Shown: positions 31,996 through 42,551, counted from the stretch's first letter. The stretch: DNA of 64,000 nt from Oscillospiraceae bacterium (GCA_017887325.1 JAGHIE010000011.1:1-64000), one strand, 5' to 3'. Notes: generated by a model not told the origin, from the sequence alone. Numbers and translations are program-made.

Positions 31996-34182
31996 TTAAT
32001 TTTTGTATTCTTTTATGTGGAATTGATAAGAAGGATAATCTCCTATAGGATTTTTGATTATTAAACCTGCATTCATTAAAACACTTCCGGCATAAATTTT
32101 ATCATTTACAACATAGTTTTTGTTTTCGTCAAGACCTTTAAGTTTAATATTTATATACATTTTGTTTGCACAAACTTTTGTTACGACAACATTTAATAAG
32201 GTTTCTGTTTTATCTTTAGAAACAAATTGCCAAGCTGTATAATTATCAACTTCTGGTTGGCTTAATCTATAGTATAATCCGTTATGAATAATAGGTTGAA
32301 GTTCTTTGTAAGTTTTTATTTGTTCTTTTACTTTTTGTTTTTCTTCATCACTTATTAAGTTTAAGTCCATTTCATATCCAAAGCTACCAGACATTGCTAC
32401 AACAGCTCTAGTATCAATAGAAGTAGTTCTTCCTGTTTGATGATTAGGAATTGCAGAAACATGAGAACCTACTGTGGATATAGGATATATGAAAGAAGAA
32501 CCATATTGAATACTTAATCTTTCAATAGCATCAGTATTATCACTGCACCAAATTTGTGGAGAGTAGTACATCATTGCAATATCGAATCGGCCACCACCAC
32601 CACTGCAACCTTCGATTAATAAGTCAGGATATCTTGAAACAAGTTTTTCTAAAAGGTCATATAAACCTAAAACATATCTGTGATAAAATTCACCTTGTCT
32701 ATCTTTTGGAAGCAATGCACTAAATGCATCACAAATACTTCTGTTCATATCCCATTTAACATACTCTATATTAGCACTGTCTAAAATATCTGTCATACGA
32801 TTAAATAGATATTCTCTAACATCTTCTCTTGTCATATCTAAAACAAGTTGATTTCTGGATTTGTTAGGGTTTCTATTTGGAATTTTTACAGCCCAATCTG
32901 GATTTTTTCTATATAAATCACTATCATATGAAATCATTTCAGGTTCAAACCACAAACCAAATTTCATTCCCATTTTATTTATTTCTTCAACTAATTTAGG
33001 TAAACCAATTTTAATTTTATTTGTATTTACAAACCAGTCACCTAATCCACTATTATCATCATCTCGTTTACCAAACCAACCGTCATCAAGTACAAACATT
33101 TCAATACCTAAATCTGAAGCTTGTTTAGCAATTTTAATTATTTTATCATCATCAAAGTTAAAGTATGTAGCTTCCCAGTTGTTTATTAGTATAGGACGTC
33201 TTTCTAGTTTATATTTACCTCTACAAATATTATTTCTTATTGCATTGTGGAAGTTTTGAGATAATTTTGAAAAACCATTATTGCTAAAAGTGAATAATAC
33301 TTGAGGTGTTTCAAAAACATCACCTTTATTTATGTGGTACTCAAAATTTTCAGGATTAATACCTACATTTGTTCTGATTTGCTCAAATTGTTCTCTTTCG
33401 ACTTCTATCAAGAAATTACCACTATATACTAAGGAAATACCATAACAATTACCATGATTTTCATTAGTATCATTTTCACATAAAATTATAGATGGATTGT
33501 GATGATGGCTAGAAGTACCTCTTTTACTGCTAATAGAAGTTATACCATGAGGGATATTGTTTCTTTCAAAATTTCTTTCCATAGCATGTCTGCCGTGAAA
33601 ATGTATCATTTGTAAATCGCAGTGGTTAATATCTAAAGTTGCAGACATAATTTTATTTAATTTAACAGTATTATTACTATTATTTTTAAATGTAGTGGAC
33701 CTTGCAATTATATCCATATCATAAAAAACGGTATAATTTAAAGTTACTTCTAAATTTGTTACATTATCTTTTAGATAAATTTCCAAAGTTTCTGCATTAT
33801 CATTTTCGTCATATATATAAGGCATACCTTTAATTTCTTTAACACCTTTTTTGATACTATGACCAACATATCTAGGTTCAAAGGCATTACAACCATTTTC
33901 TTCTATCAAATTAATACTGTTAATTCGATAATCACCAATACCACAGCTAGAAAATTCTTGAGGTAAAAAGTCAAGAGAAAATGTTCTGTCTTGAGCTTCC
34001 CAAGGTGTTCCTGAAAAACCAACATCTGCTTTAGGTAATAAGTAATCCATATTACCATTTTCTATTTTTGTTCCATAATATAAGTGTAAAAGAAAATCAA
34101 ACATATCAACTTTCATTTGATATGTTGAGTTTTTAGTTTGAATTGTAAATATTTTCTCATTTTCATTAAAACATATAGACAT
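31996..34182 (-). CDS. Alpha-galactosidase, GH36
   Basis: Hydrolyses alpha-1,6-galactosides such as melibiose or raffinose; no signal peptide, so intracellular. 728 residues, the usual size of tetrameric GH36 enzymes: N-terminal beta-supersandwich (to about 330), TIM barrel and C-terminal beta domain. The catalytic nucleophile is the Asp in EYVKWDMNR, and the acid/base the Asp in IWCSDNTDAIERLSIQYG. NNWEATYFNFD, FVLDDGWFGKRDDD and LWFEPEMIS are GH36 signatures. GGAG ribosome site before the ATG at 34182. Divergent from an AraC-type gene that probably activates it. Confidence 0.95.
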   Translation of the reverse strand: MSICFNENEKIFTIQTKNSTYQMKVDMFDFLLHLYYGTKIENGNMDYLLPKADVGFSGTPWEAQDRTFSLDFLPQEFSSCGIGDYRINSINLIEENGCNAFEPRYVGHSIKKGVKEIKGMPYIYDENDNAETLEIYLKDNVTNLEVTLNYTVFYDMDIIARSTTFKNNSNNTVKLNKIMSATLDINHCDLQMIHFHGRHAMERNFERNNIPHGITSISSKRGTSSHHHNPSIILCENDTNENHGNCYGISLVYSGNFLIEVEREQFEQIRTNVGINPENFEYHINKGDVFETPQVLFTFSNNGFSKLSQNFHNAIRNNICRGKYKLERRPILINNWEATYFNFDDDKIIKIAKQASDLGIEMFVLDDGWFGKRDDDNSGLGDWFVNTNKIKIGLPKLVEEINKMGMKFGLWFEPEMISYDSDLYRKNPDWAVKIPNRNPNKSRNQLVLDMTREDVREYLFNRMTDILDSANIEYVKWDMNRSICDAFSALLPKDRQGEFYHRYVLGLYDLLEKLVSRYPDLLIEGCSGGGGRFDIAMMYYSPQIWCSDNTDAIERLSIQYGSSFIYPISTVGSHVSAIPNHQTGRTTSIDTRAVVAMSGSFGYEMDLNLISDEEKQKVKEQIKTYKELQPIIHNGLYYRLSQPEVDNYTAWQFVSKDKTETLLNVVVTKVCANKMYINIKLKGLDENKNYVVNDKIYAGSVLMNAGLIIKNPIGDYPSYQFHIKEYKN

Positions 34183-34307
34183 ATTCTGTTCTCCTTTTTT
34201 TATATATTTTATCTTAAATACACTTATATATTAATATATAATTTGTTATTTTTAAATATATTAATACTTACAAAATATATATTTTTCTGCAATTTTAATT
34301 AAAAAGC

Positions 34308-34337
34308 TTGAAATCACCTAGAAAATATACATATAAT
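34308..34337 (+). promoter_or_regulatory. Promoter of the AraC-family gene
   Basis: TTGAAA 34308-34313 and TATAAT 34332-34337 with an 18-bp spacer, 24 bp before the start codon. The other half of this 178-bp divergent region is AT-rich and would hold the alpha-galactosidase promoter. Confidence 0.65.
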
Positions 34338-34360
34338 ATAATCATTAGGGGGATTTATAT

Positions 34361-35206
34361 ATGAAAGAAATGTTTCACTTAGTTAATAATAATGATAATT
34401 TTATAGATTTAAATATATATCAATATGGACATCAAACTTGTAAACCTGCACATTCTTTTGGACCTGCAATCAGACAACACTATTTATTTCATTATGTGAT
34501 ATCGGGTAGAGGAAGTTTAATTATAGAAAACTCTAAAAAGGATAATATAACTTACAATATAACTAAAAATCAAGGTTTTTTGATAAGTCCTAATCAATGT
34601 TGCCATTATATAGCTGATAAAGATGACCCGTGGGAATATATTTGGGTTGAATTTAGTGGATTGAAAGCAGAAGAATATTTGAAATTATCTGGGTTATCAT
34701 ACAATAATCCTATTTATATAAGCGAAAAAAACGATTTGACTATAAAGGATATTTTGATAAATATAATAAATTCAGATGAAAGCGACCCATTACAAGCGAT
34801 AGGATATGGATATTTATTTTTGTACACACTAAAAAATACAAGTAAGTATAAAATGAAAGAAACTTATGGAGATTTAAAGAAATTCTATGTTAAAGAAGCA
34901 ATAAATTATATAGAAAATAATTTTCAAAGAAATATTACAGTAGAGGATATATCAAATTTTTCAGGACTTAATAAAAGTTATTTTGGAAAAATATTTAAAG
35001 ATGTTATGAATATAACACCACAAGATTTTTTAATACAGTATAGAATGAGAAAAGCTTGTGAACTTTTAAAAACAAGCAGTTTGTCTATAAAAGAAGTAGG
35101 CGAACAAGTGGGCTATAGTAATCAATTACATTTTTCAAAAATTTTTAAAAATACTTATAAAATATCACCTAGAGAATGGAAATTAAAAAATCAGTTTAAA
35201 AAATAA
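34361..35206 (+). CDS. AraC-family regulator, probable activator of alpha-galactosidase
   Basis: 281 residues. N-terminal cupin-like sugar-sensing domain (1-150, with HYLFHYVISGRGSL and DPWEYIWVEFSG), C-terminal double helix-turn-helix (about 180-278: VEDISNFSGLNKSYFGKIFKD and IKEVGEQVGYSNQLHFSKIFKNTYKISPREWK). The layout matches MsmR/RafR-type activators of raffinose or melibiose genes. Divergent orientation to the GH36 gene supports that target. GGGGG ribosome site before the ATG. Confidence 0.9.
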   Translation: MKEMFHLVNNNDNFIDLNIYQYGHQTCKPAHSFGPAIRQHYLFHYVISGRGSLIIENSKKDNITYNITKNQGFLISPNQCCHYIADKDDPWEYIWVEFSGLKAEEYLKLSGLSYNNPIYISEKNDLTIKDILINIINSDESDPLQAIGYGYLFLYTLKNTSKYKMKETYGDLKKFYVKEAINYIENNFQRNITVEDISNFSGLNKSYFGKIFKDVMNITPQDFLIQYRMRKACELLKTSSLSIKEVGEQVGYSNQLHFSKIFKNTYKISPREWKLKNQFKK

Positions 35207-35284
35207 TTTTAATATAAAAAAGAAAGAAAAAAGCAAGAAATGAAACAATGTAGTTATGATATAATTGTTTTTAGAGGTGGTAAA

Positions 35285-37936
35285 ATGAATAATTCAATTC
35301 ATAAACGAGTAGAAAAATATGCTTGCGAAGATATTGATAAAATATATAGTGATTTTAATATTGAAAAAACGGGACTTAATAAAAAGATTGTTAAAAAAAA
35401 TAGGGAAGCATATGGTAAAAATAAAATAACAAACCATAAAAAAGATACTGTATTATTTAGACTTAGAAGATCTTTTATAAATCCTTTTACTATAATGCTT
35501 TTTATTTTAGCAAGTATATCCTTATTTACAGATATAGTTTTAGCATCTAATTTTACTAAGAATATAACAACTGCAATAGTAATACTTTCAATGTTGTTAT
35601 TTAGTGGTATTATAAGATTTATTGAAGAAATGCGCTCTAAGAATATAACTGATAATCTAACAAAAATTGTTGTTAATGATGTTATTGTACTTAGAGAAGG
35701 AAAATGGATAAAAATATCGTCTGATAGACTAGTTGTAGGAGATATAATTTCGTTAAATAGTGGAGATAGCGTACAAGCTGATATTAGAGTAACAAAGGCA
35801 GATGATTTATTTGTTTCACAATCTGCAATTACGGGAGAAAGCCAAATATTTGAAAAAGATGAAAAAACATTAAATGTAAAGAAAAGATATAATCACTCAG
35901 AATACAAAAACATAGTATTTATGGGTTCAACAATAATAGGTGGTAACGGACAAGGAATAGTATTAGCAGTTGGAAAAGATACATTATATGGGGAAATATC
36001 AGATACACAAAAAGTTAAGAAAAACACTTTTGAAAAGAACACAAACTCTATAACAATAGAATTAATTAAATTTATGGTAGTTTTAATTCCTATTGTTTTT
36101 ATTTCTTGTGTAATTACCAAGGGTAACTTAGTAAGTTCATTTTTATTTGCTTTATCAGTTGGTGTTGGATTAACACCAGAAATGCTTCCTATGGTTGTAA
36201 ATGCTTGTTTAGCAAAAGGTAGTTCTGTTATGGGCAGAAAGAAAACTGTAATTAAAAATATAAGTGCAATGCAAGAACTAGGAGCTATGGATATTCTTTG
36301 TGTTGACAAAACAGGAACATTGACCGGAGATAAAGTATTATTAGAATATTACACAGATATACTTGGAAATGAGAGCAAAAAAGTTTTAGATTATGCTTAT
36401 TTGAATAGCCTTTATCATACTGGTGTAAAAAATCATTTGGATAGTGCTATATTAGAATATAGAAATATGCCAAACAAACAAGAATATTTTGAAAAATTAG
36501 CTAAGGAAAATGAAAAACTAGATGAAATACCATTTGATTATGATAGGAAGTTTACAAGTGCTTTAGTTAAAAATAATGATGATAATTTATTATTAGTAAA
36601 AGGTGATTTCTATCAAGTTTGCAATAGATGTAAATTTGTAGAGTATAAAGAAAAAGTTATTCCTATGATAGAGGATAATTTAAAAAGTGTTCATTCTATT
36701 ATTGATGAAATGTTAGAAGACGGAATGAAAGTTATAGCAGTAGCATATAAAAAAATTGAAAATAGAAGTAACATAACTTTAGAAGATGAGAATGAGCTTA
36801 CTTTGTTAGGATATTTAGCATTTTTTGATGCACCTAAAAAAAGTGCTGTTTCTGCTATAGAAAAAATGAAACAGTTGAATATAAATGTAAAAGTTTTGAC
36901 AGGTGACCAAAAAGATGTTGCAGTGTCAATATGTAGAAGATTGGGAATAGATACTACAAATGTTATTACAGGAATAGATTTAGAAAATTTATCAGAAGAT
37001 GAACAAATAATGCATTTGGAAAGGACAAGTATATTTTGTCAGTTAACTCCTAAACAGAAAAAATTTATAGTGAAAAAACTTCAAGAAAATGGACACATAG
37101 TGGGATTTTTAGGAGATGGGGTAAACGATGTATCTGCAATAATGCAAGCAGATGTAGGAATATCTGTAGAAAATGCTACTAAAGCTGTTAAAGAAAGTGC
37201 TGATGTAATTTTACTTAAAAAAGACCTCAATATTTTAGAAGAAGGTATTATTGAAGGAAGAAAAGCTTTTGCAAATATGTCTAAGTATATAAAAATTACA
37301 GCTTCATCAAACTTTGGTAATATATGTTCTATTGTACTTGCCAGCATATTTTTACCATTTTTACCTATGACCTCTATTCAGTTGTTACTTTTAAATTTAT
37401 TATATGATGTTATATGTTTAGTTTTACCTTGGGATAATGTTGATAAAGAATCATACTCTAAACCAGTTGAATGGTCTGGAAAAACTTTAGGAAGATTTAT
37501 GAGATTTTTCGGACCTATAAGTTCTATATTTGATATAAGTACATTTTTATTTTTATACTTTGTATTGTGTCCTATGGTATGTGGAGGAACATATTCAAGT
37601 TTTGATAGTGTTGCTGAGCAGGTAAAATTTATTGCAGTTTTCCAAACTGGTTGGTTTTTGGAGTCTATGTGGACACAAGTTTTAATAATTCACTTATTGA
37701 GATGTAAAAAACATATATTAACTAAAAATAGAGCTTCAAAACAAGTCTTAAGTGTAACTTTGATAGGTGTAATTTTATTTGCTGTGTTAATCCTTACAAA
37801 TTTAGGATATTGGTTTGGACTGGTTGCATTACCTATCACATATTTTATATTCTTAATAATAACTGTTATTTTGTATATGAGTGTGATAACCATTGCAAAA
37901 GTTTTCTTCATAAAGAAATATAATGAGTTAATATAG
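35285..37936 (+). CDS. mgtA: MgtA-type Mg2+ P-type ATPase (first copy)
   Basis: P3B ATPase that imports magnesium. I chose ATG 35285 (883 residues) after GAGGTGG; a longer frame from 35240 has no ribosome site and includes that site in coding sequence. N-terminal cation ATPase domain, actuator TGES (AITGESQIFEKD), phosphorylation motif DKTGTLTGD at D341, hinge GDGVNDVSA, and the C-terminal membrane region. [12 protein letters not shown] is the MgtA helix-4 signature. It is followed within 16 nt by a regulator gene. About half identical by eye to the second copy at 38575. Confidence 0.92.
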   Translation: MNNSIHKRVEKYACEDIDKIYSDFNIEKTGLNKKIVKKNREAYGKNKITNHKKDTVLFRLRRSFINPFTIMLFILASISLFTDIVLASNFTKNITTAIVILSMLLFSGIIRFIEEMRSKNITDNLTKIVVNDVIVLREGKWIKISSDRLVVGDIISLNSGDSVQADIRVTKADDLFVSQSAITGESQIFEKDEKTLNVKKRYNHSEYKNIVFMGSTIIGGNGQGIVLAVGKDTLYGEISDTQKVKKNTFEKNTNSITIELIKFMVVLIPIVFISCVITKGNLVSSFLFALSVGVGLTPEMLPMVVNACLAKGSSVMGRKKTVIKNISAMQELGAMDILCVDKTGTLTGDKVLLEYYTDILGNESKKVLDYAYLNSLYHTGVKNHLDSAILEYRNMPNKQEYFEKLAKENEKLDEIPFDYDRKFTSALVKNNDDNLLLVKGDFYQVCNRCKFVEYKEKVIPMIEDNLKSVHSIIDEMLEDGMKVIAVAYKKIENRSNITLEDENELTLLGYLAFFDAPKKSAVSAIEKMKQLNINVKVLTGDQKDVAVSICRRLGIDTTNVITGIDLENLSEDEQIMHLERTSIFCQLTPKQKKFIVKKLQENGHIVGFLGDGVNDVSAIMQADVGISVENATKAVKESADVILLKKDLNILEEGIIEGRKAFANMSKYIKITASSNFGNICSIVLASIFLPFLPMTSIQLLLLNLLYDVICLVLPWDNVDKESYSKPVEWSGKTLGRFMRFFGPISSIFDISTFLFLYFVLCPMVCGGTYSSFDSVAEQVKFIAVFQTGWFLESMWTQVLIIHLLRCKKHILTKNRASKQVLSVTLIGVILFAVLILTNLGYWFGLVALPITYFIFLIITVILYMSVITIAKVFFIKKYNELI

Positions 37937-37951
37937 AAAGGAGAATTTATT

Positions 37952-38446
37952 ATGAAAAAAAGTATTGAATTTATAAATATAAGTATGTCTTCAGTAAACT
38001 TTTTGATAGAAAAGTTAATAAATTCTTCTGAAAGTATAGAGAACTTAAATGTTTTTTTAGAAAGTTTAAAAAGTTTACAAGAAAATAAAATAGATGGAAT
38101 TATGATGCAATTAGATGATAATGATATAGTTCAAACACTTAGTACAGATGTTATTGAATACAACGACCTTTGTATATATCCTAAGTCTAGGAGAGTTACA
38201 GTTGATAAAGAAGATATATCATTGACGCCTAAAGAATTTGATATATTATACTTTTTGGCAAAAAATAAAGGTGAAGTTTTTACAAAGGAGCAAATATATC
38301 AAGCAGTATGGCAAGATGAGTATATGTTAGATGATAGCAATATAATGGCATTTATTAGAAAACTTAGAAAGAAGATAGAATTAAATCCAGACAGTCCACA
38401 ATATATACATACTGTTTGGGGAATAGGTTATAAATTTGATTGTTAA
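37952..38446 (+). CDS. Winged-helix OmpR-type regulator without a receiver domain
   Basis: 164 residues. The C-terminal 90 residues are a full OmpR/PhoB winged helix: ISLTPKEFDILYFLAKNKGEVFTKEQIYQAVW, then IMAFIRKLRKKIE and YIHTVWGIGYKF. The first ~65 residues have no phosphoacceptor Asp, acidic pair or switch Lys of a receiver. They are helical and polar (FINISMSSVNFLIEKLINSSE, then GIMMQLDDNDIVQTL). No kinase is encoded nearby. It may sense something directly or act constitutively. AAGGAG ribosome site; 15 nt after mgtA copy 1 and 128 nt before copy 2, so a magnesium-related role is likely by context. Confidence 0.85.
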   Translation: MKKSIEFINISMSSVNFLIEKLINSSESIENLNVFLESLKSLQENKIDGIMMQLDDNDIVQTLSTDVIEYNDLCIYPKSRRVTVDKEDISLTPKEFDILYFLAKNKGEVFTKEQIYQAVWQDEYMLDDSNIMAFIRKLRKKIELNPDSPQYIHTVWGIGYKFDC

Positions 38447-38487
38447 AAATAGTAGTAGTTGTTAAAAACAACTACTACTATTTTTTT
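38445..38487 (+). terminator. Terminator between the regulator and the second mgtA
   Basis: AATAGTAGTAGTTGTT pairs with AACAACTACTACTATT (16 bp, short A loop) followed by T7. It separates the first mgtA and regulator from the second mgtA. Confidence 0.93.
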
Positions 38488-38574
38488 AGCAAGAAAAACG
38501 CAAGAATTTGAACATATTATTTTGGAAGGATTAATTATATACTTATAGCATAACATGAAAAGGAGGAAAATGTG

Positions 38575-41328
38575 ATGAAAAAAAATAATACTAAAATTTC
38601 AAAAACAACACAAAAACAATTGGAACAAGAAAGAAAAAGAATAAACTTTGTTGCAACTCATAATATAAAAGATGTATTAAAAGAGTTGAACACAAGTTTA
38701 AGAGGATTAAGTGAAAATGACGCTAATAACAGCAGAATTAAACATGGAAGTAATAAAGTTACAAGACAAAAAAAGAAATCTTTATTACAACATATTGCTA
38801 GTGCATTTATAAATCCTTTTACAGCAATATTATTTTGTTTAGCTTTAGTTTCAATACTAACAGACATAATTTTCCCTTATTTTAGTATGTTTGATTCTAC
38901 TCCTGATGATGTAGATCCATTAACAGTAATAATTATTATGACAATGGTTATAATTTCAGGAACACTAAGATTTGTACAAGAAACAAGAAGTGGTAAAGCT
39001 GCAGAAAAACTTTTAGCAATGATAACAACAACTTGTACTGTTGATAGAGTAGAGAAAAAACAACAGGAAATATCATTAGAAAATGTTGTAGTTGGGGATA
39101 TTATTCATTTATCAGCAGGAGATATGATACCAGCTGATGTTAGAATTTTAGATGCTAAAGATTTATTTATAAATCAAGCTAGTTTAACAGGTGAAAGTGA
39201 ACCTATTGAAAAAATAGCTACTGTTAGTGAGAAAAAAGATAGTATAACAGAATATACTAACATGGCTTTTATGGGAACTAGTGTTATTTCTGGTAGTGCA
39301 GTTGCAGTTGTAGTATCGGTTGGTGATAACACATTATTTGGCTCAATGGCAAGTGCAGTATCTGAAGAACCAGTTCAAACAAGTTTTACAAAAGGTGTAA
39401 ATGCTGTTTCTTGGGTATTAATCAGATTTATGTTAATTATGGTACCTATAGTTTTCTTTATCAATGGAATTACAAAAGGAGATTGGTTAGACGCATTTTT
39501 ATTTGCAATATCAATAGCTGTTGGTTTAACCCCAGAAATGCTACCTATGATAGTTACTACTTGTCTTGCAAAAGGTGCTATGTTCATGAGTAAAGAAAAA
39601 ACTATTGTGAAAAATTTAAATTCAATTCAAAATTTTGGAGCAATAGATATATTATGCACTGATAAAACAGGAACATTAACACAAGATAAAGTAATGTTAG
39701 AATATCACTTAAATACAATGGGTGATGCAGATTCAAGAGTTTTAAGACATGCTTTTTTAAACAGCTATTTTCAAACAGGTTATAAAAATCTAATGGATTT
39801 AGCTATAATTCAAAAAACACAAGAAGAAGCTTTAGAAAATCAAGAGTTATTAAATCTTTCAGAAAAATATGTAAAAGTAGATGAAATACCATTTGATTTT
39901 AAACGCAGAAGACTATCAACTGTTGTACAAGACAAAAACGGAAAAACTCAAATGATAACAAAGGGTGCAGTTGAGGAAATGTTGTCAATTTGTAAATATG
40001 TAGAATATGACAACAAAGTAGAATTATTGACAGATGAAACTAAAAAAGATGTTTTAACAAAAATAAATCAATTAAATGAAGATGGATTTAGAGTTTTAGT
40101 ATTAGCACAAAAAAGCAATCCATCACCAGTGGGTACATTTGGCGTTCAAGATGAATGTGATATGGTATTGTTAGGATATTTAGCATTTTTAGACCCACCA
40201 AAAGAATCTGCTATGCAAGCTATAAAAACTTTGAAAAAATATGGAGTAACAACAAAAATTTTAACAGGTGACAACGAAAAAGTTACTAGAACAATATGTA
40301 AACAAGTAGGATTAACAGTTAATAATATGTTGTTAGGTTCTGATATAGAAAAAATGTCTGATATAGAATTAGCTAAAGTTGTAGAAAAAACAGATGTTTT
40401 TGCAAAATTATCACCAGAACAAAAAATAAGAGTTGTATCAATTTTGAGAAGTTGTGGACATGTAGTTGGATTTATGGGTGATGGTATAAATGATGCAGGT
40501 GCAATGAAAGTTGCTGATATAGGAATATCAGTAGATACAGCAGTAGATATTGCAAAAGAGTCAGCAGATATAATTTTATTAGAAAAAGATTTAATGGTTT
40601 TAGAAAAAGGAATTATTGAAGGTAGAAAAACATATGCAAATATGATTAAGTACATAAAAATGACAGCTTCTTCAAATTTCGGAAATATGTTTTCAGTATT
40701 AGCAGCATCAGCATTTTTACCATTCTTACCAATGATGAGCATACATTTAATTATATTAAATTTAATATATGATTTATCTTGTACAGCTATTCCATGGGAT
40801 AATGTTGATGAAGAATTCTTAACAGTTCCTAGAAAATGGGACGCATCTTCTGTAGGTAGCTTTATGATATGGGTAGGTCCAAGTAGTTCTATATTTGATT
40901 TTATAACATATATATTTATGTATTTTGTATTCTGTCCTTTATTTGTGTCAAATGGAGTATTGTATAACGATTTATCACATTATTATGCAGGTGCAGAGTT
41001 AGTACAAAAACAACTAATGTATATGGGCTTGTTCCAAGCAGGTTGGTTTGTAGAATCAATGTGGAGTCAAACACTTGTTATACATATGATAAGAACTTCT
41101 AAAATCCCATTTATTCAAAGTAGAGCATCTTTACCTTTAACAGTTTTAACATTTACAGGAATAGCAGTTCTTACAATAATACCATTTACACCTTTAGGAG
41201 CAACAATGGGACTTGTAGCATTACCAATAAGTTATTTTGTATATTTAATTCCTTGTATATTGGCATATATGTTACTAGCGACAAGTTTGAAAAAAGCGTA
41301 TGTAAAATACCATGGTAATTTATTATAG
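38575..41328 (+). CDS. mgtA: MgtA-type Mg2+ P-type ATPase (second copy)
   Basis: 917 residues from ATG 38575, 8 nt after AGGAGG; GTG 38572 is an alternative. The same P3B features: TGES ([11 protein letters not shown]), phosphorylation motif DKTGTLTQD at D363, [20 protein letters not shown]-type hinge [11 protein letters not shown], and the C-terminal PISYFVYL membrane end. Compared with the first copy it has a longer N-terminus and typical MgtA residues throughout. Its transcript is separate (terminator upstream) and ends with a 52-residue membrane protein gene, which may be its accessory subunit. Confidence 0.94.
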   Translation: MKKNNTKISKTTQKQLEQERKRINFVATHNIKDVLKELNTSLRGLSENDANNSRIKHGSNKVTRQKKKSLLQHIASAFINPFTAILFCLALVSILTDIIFPYFSMFDSTPDDVDPLTVIIIMTMVIISGTLRFVQETRSGKAAEKLLAMITTTCTVDRVEKKQQEISLENVVVGDIIHLSAGDMIPADVRILDAKDLFINQASLTGESEPIEKIATVSEKKDSITEYTNMAFMGTSVISGSAVAVVVSVGDNTLFGSMASAVSEEPVQTSFTKGVNAVSWVLIRFMLIMVPIVFFINGITKGDWLDAFLFAISIAVGLTPEMLPMIVTTCLAKGAMFMSKEKTIVKNLNSIQNFGAIDILCTDKTGTLTQDKVMLEYHLNTMGDADSRVLRHAFLNSYFQTGYKNLMDLAIIQKTQEEALENQELLNLSEKYVKVDEIPFDFKRRRLSTVVQDKNGKTQMITKGAVEEMLSICKYVEYDNKVELLTDETKKDVLTKINQLNEDGFRVLVLAQKSNPSPVGTFGVQDECDMVLLGYLAFLDPPKESAMQAIKTLKKYGVTTKILTGDNEKVTRTICKQVGLTVNNMLLGSDIEKMSDIELAKVVEKTDVFAKLSPEQKIRVVSILRSCGHVVGFMGDGINDAGAMKVADIGISVDTAVDIAKESADIILLEKDLMVLEKGIIEGRKTYANMIKYIKMTASSNFGNMFSVLAASAFLPFLPMMSIHLIILNLIYDLSCTAIPWDNVDEEFLTVPRKWDASSVGSFMIWVGPSSSIFDFITYIFMYFVFCPLFVSNGVLYNDLSHYYAGAELVQKQLMYMGLFQAGWFVESMWSQTLVIHMIRTSKIPFIQSRASLPLTVLTFTGIAVLTIIPFTPLGATMGLVALPISYFVYLIPCILAYMLLATSLKKAYVKYHGNLL

Positions 41329-41345
41329 AAAGAAGTTGATAATAT

Positions 41346-41504
41346 ATGAACATCACAAATTTTTTTACTAATATGTGGCTAAATTTATTTGGTAAAACAG
41401 AATTTTTAGGAATAAATATGGGCTTTTGGGTTTCTATGTTTATTGTATTATTAATTGTTATTGTACAGAATATAGTTTTTTGGAATATAAAACCTAAAAA
41501 ATAA
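41346..41504 (+). CDS. 52-residue single-helix membrane protein next to mgtA
   Basis: Starts 17 nt after mgtA. An amphipathic N-terminus (MNITNFFTNMWLNLFG), then one transmembrane helix at about 25-46 (MGFWVSMFIVLLIVIVQNIVFW) and a basic tail IKPKK, so the C-terminus is probably cytoplasmic. Ribosome site AGAAAGAAG at 41327-41335. A terminator follows. Size, topology and location recall small proteins that tune MgtA or MgtB stability in enterobacteria (MgtS, MgtR), although the sequences are unrelated as far as I can see. Function is inference. Confidence 0.7.
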   Translation: MNITNFFTNMWLNLFGKTEFLGINMGFWVSMFIVLLIVIVQNIVFWNIKPKK

Positions 41505-41511
41505 TGATAAG

Positions 41512-41543
41512 AGGAATGTGCTTAAATGTACATTCCTTTTTAT
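41512..41543 (+). terminator. Terminator after the mgtA operon
   Basis: AGGAATGT pairs with ACATTCCT (8 bp, longer with the loop bases) followed by a T-run. Confidence 0.8.
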
Positions 41544-41551
41544 ATGTAAAT

Positions 41552-41589
41552 ATATGTGTCTTGTCATATGTAAATTAATGTGATATAAT
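41552..41589 (+). promoter_or_regulatory. nadA promoter with candidate NiaR operator
   Basis: TTGTCA 41561-41566 and TATAAT 41584-41589, 17-bp spacer. An inverted repeat ATATG-N8-CATAT (41552-41556 and 41565-41569) overlaps the -35 and contains TGTCTTGTCA, close to the TGTCTTGACA core reported for NiaR sites. NiaR is encoded at the end of this operon. Confidence 0.65.
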
Positions 41590-41634
41590 ATGTTCTGTTT
41601 TATGATATTGATTTGTAAGATAGGAGATTGTTAT

Positions 41635-42540
41635 ATGGATATAAAAGAAAAAATAAACTTGTTAAAGCAAGAAAAAGATGCTGTTATTTTAGCTCATTAT
41701 TATGTAGATGATAATGTTCAAGAAATTGCAGATTATATAGGAGATTCTTTTTATTTAAGCAAAATAGCATCAACAATACAAAATAAAATTATAGTTTATT
41801 GTGGTGTTTCTTTTATGGGAGAAAGTGCAGTTTTATTAAACCCAAATAAAAAAGTTATTATGCCTGATAAAAATGCAGATTGTCCTATGGCACATATGGT
41901 TACTAAAGAACAGATAGATGAAGTAAAACAAAAATATGAAGATGTAGCAGTAGTTTGTTATATTAATTCTACAGCACAGATAAAATCTTGGTCAGATGTA
42001 GTAGTAACTTCTGCAAATGCTGTAAAGATTGTAAAAAATTTACCAAATAAGAATATCTTATTTATTCCAGATAAGAATTTAGGTTACTATGTTTCAAAAC
42101 AAATTCCAGAAAAAAATATAATTACTCTTAACGGATATTGTCCTATACATCAAAATATATCTGTTGAAGATATAAAAGAATTGAAGACTAAATATCCATC
42201 TGCAAAAATACTAGTTCACCCAGAATGTGATAAATCTATTTTGGCTTTAGCTGATTGTATAGGGTCAACAACTAAAATCATAGATTATGCAACTAATAGC
42301 GAAAATAAAGATTTTATAATTGCAACTGAAATAGGTGTAAAATACCAGCTTCAAAAACAAAATCCTAATAAAAACTTTTATTTTCCAACACATACTCCTA
42401 TATGTGATGGCATGAAATTAATAACATTAGAAAAAATATTGAATGTTTTGGAAACAGAGGAAAATCAAATGAGTGTTTCTGATGATTTTTCTAATAAAGC
42501 TAAAATAACACTTGATAGAATGATAGAATTATCAAAGTAG
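41635..42540 (+). CDS. nadA: Quinolinate synthase
   Basis: Condenses iminoaspartate with dihydroxyacetone phosphate to quinolinate; contains an oxygen-sensitive [4Fe-4S] cluster. ATG 41635 (301 residues) follows TAGGAGA; the longer frame from 41590 overlaps the promoter. The three cluster cysteines are C83 (NADCPMAHM), C169 (LNGYCPIHQ) and C257 (THTPICDGMKL), matching Thermotoga NadA spacing. LAHYYVDDNVQEIADYIGDS and VSFMGESAVLLNP bind substrate. First gene of nadA-nadB-nadC-niaR. Confidence 0.96.
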   Translation: MDIKEKINLLKQEKDAVILAHYYVDDNVQEIADYIGDSFYLSKIASTIQNKIIVYCGVSFMGESAVLLNPNKKVIMPDKNADCPMAHMVTKEQIDEVKQKYEDVAVVCYINSTAQIKSWSDVVVTSANAVKIVKNLPNKNILFIPDKNLGYYVSKQIPEKNIITLNGYCPIHQNISVEDIKELKTKYPSAKILVHPECDKSILALADCIGSTTKIIDYATNSENKDFIIATEIGVKYQLQKQNPNKNFYFPTHTPICDGMKLITLEKILNVLETEENQMSVSDDFSNKAKITLDRMIELSK

Positions 42541-42551
42541 GGAGATTAAAA

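Noticed and set aside
40146-40742. 198-codon open frame on the minus strand
   Set aside because: It is antisense to the conserved hinge and membrane region of the second mgtA; no start signal or family features.
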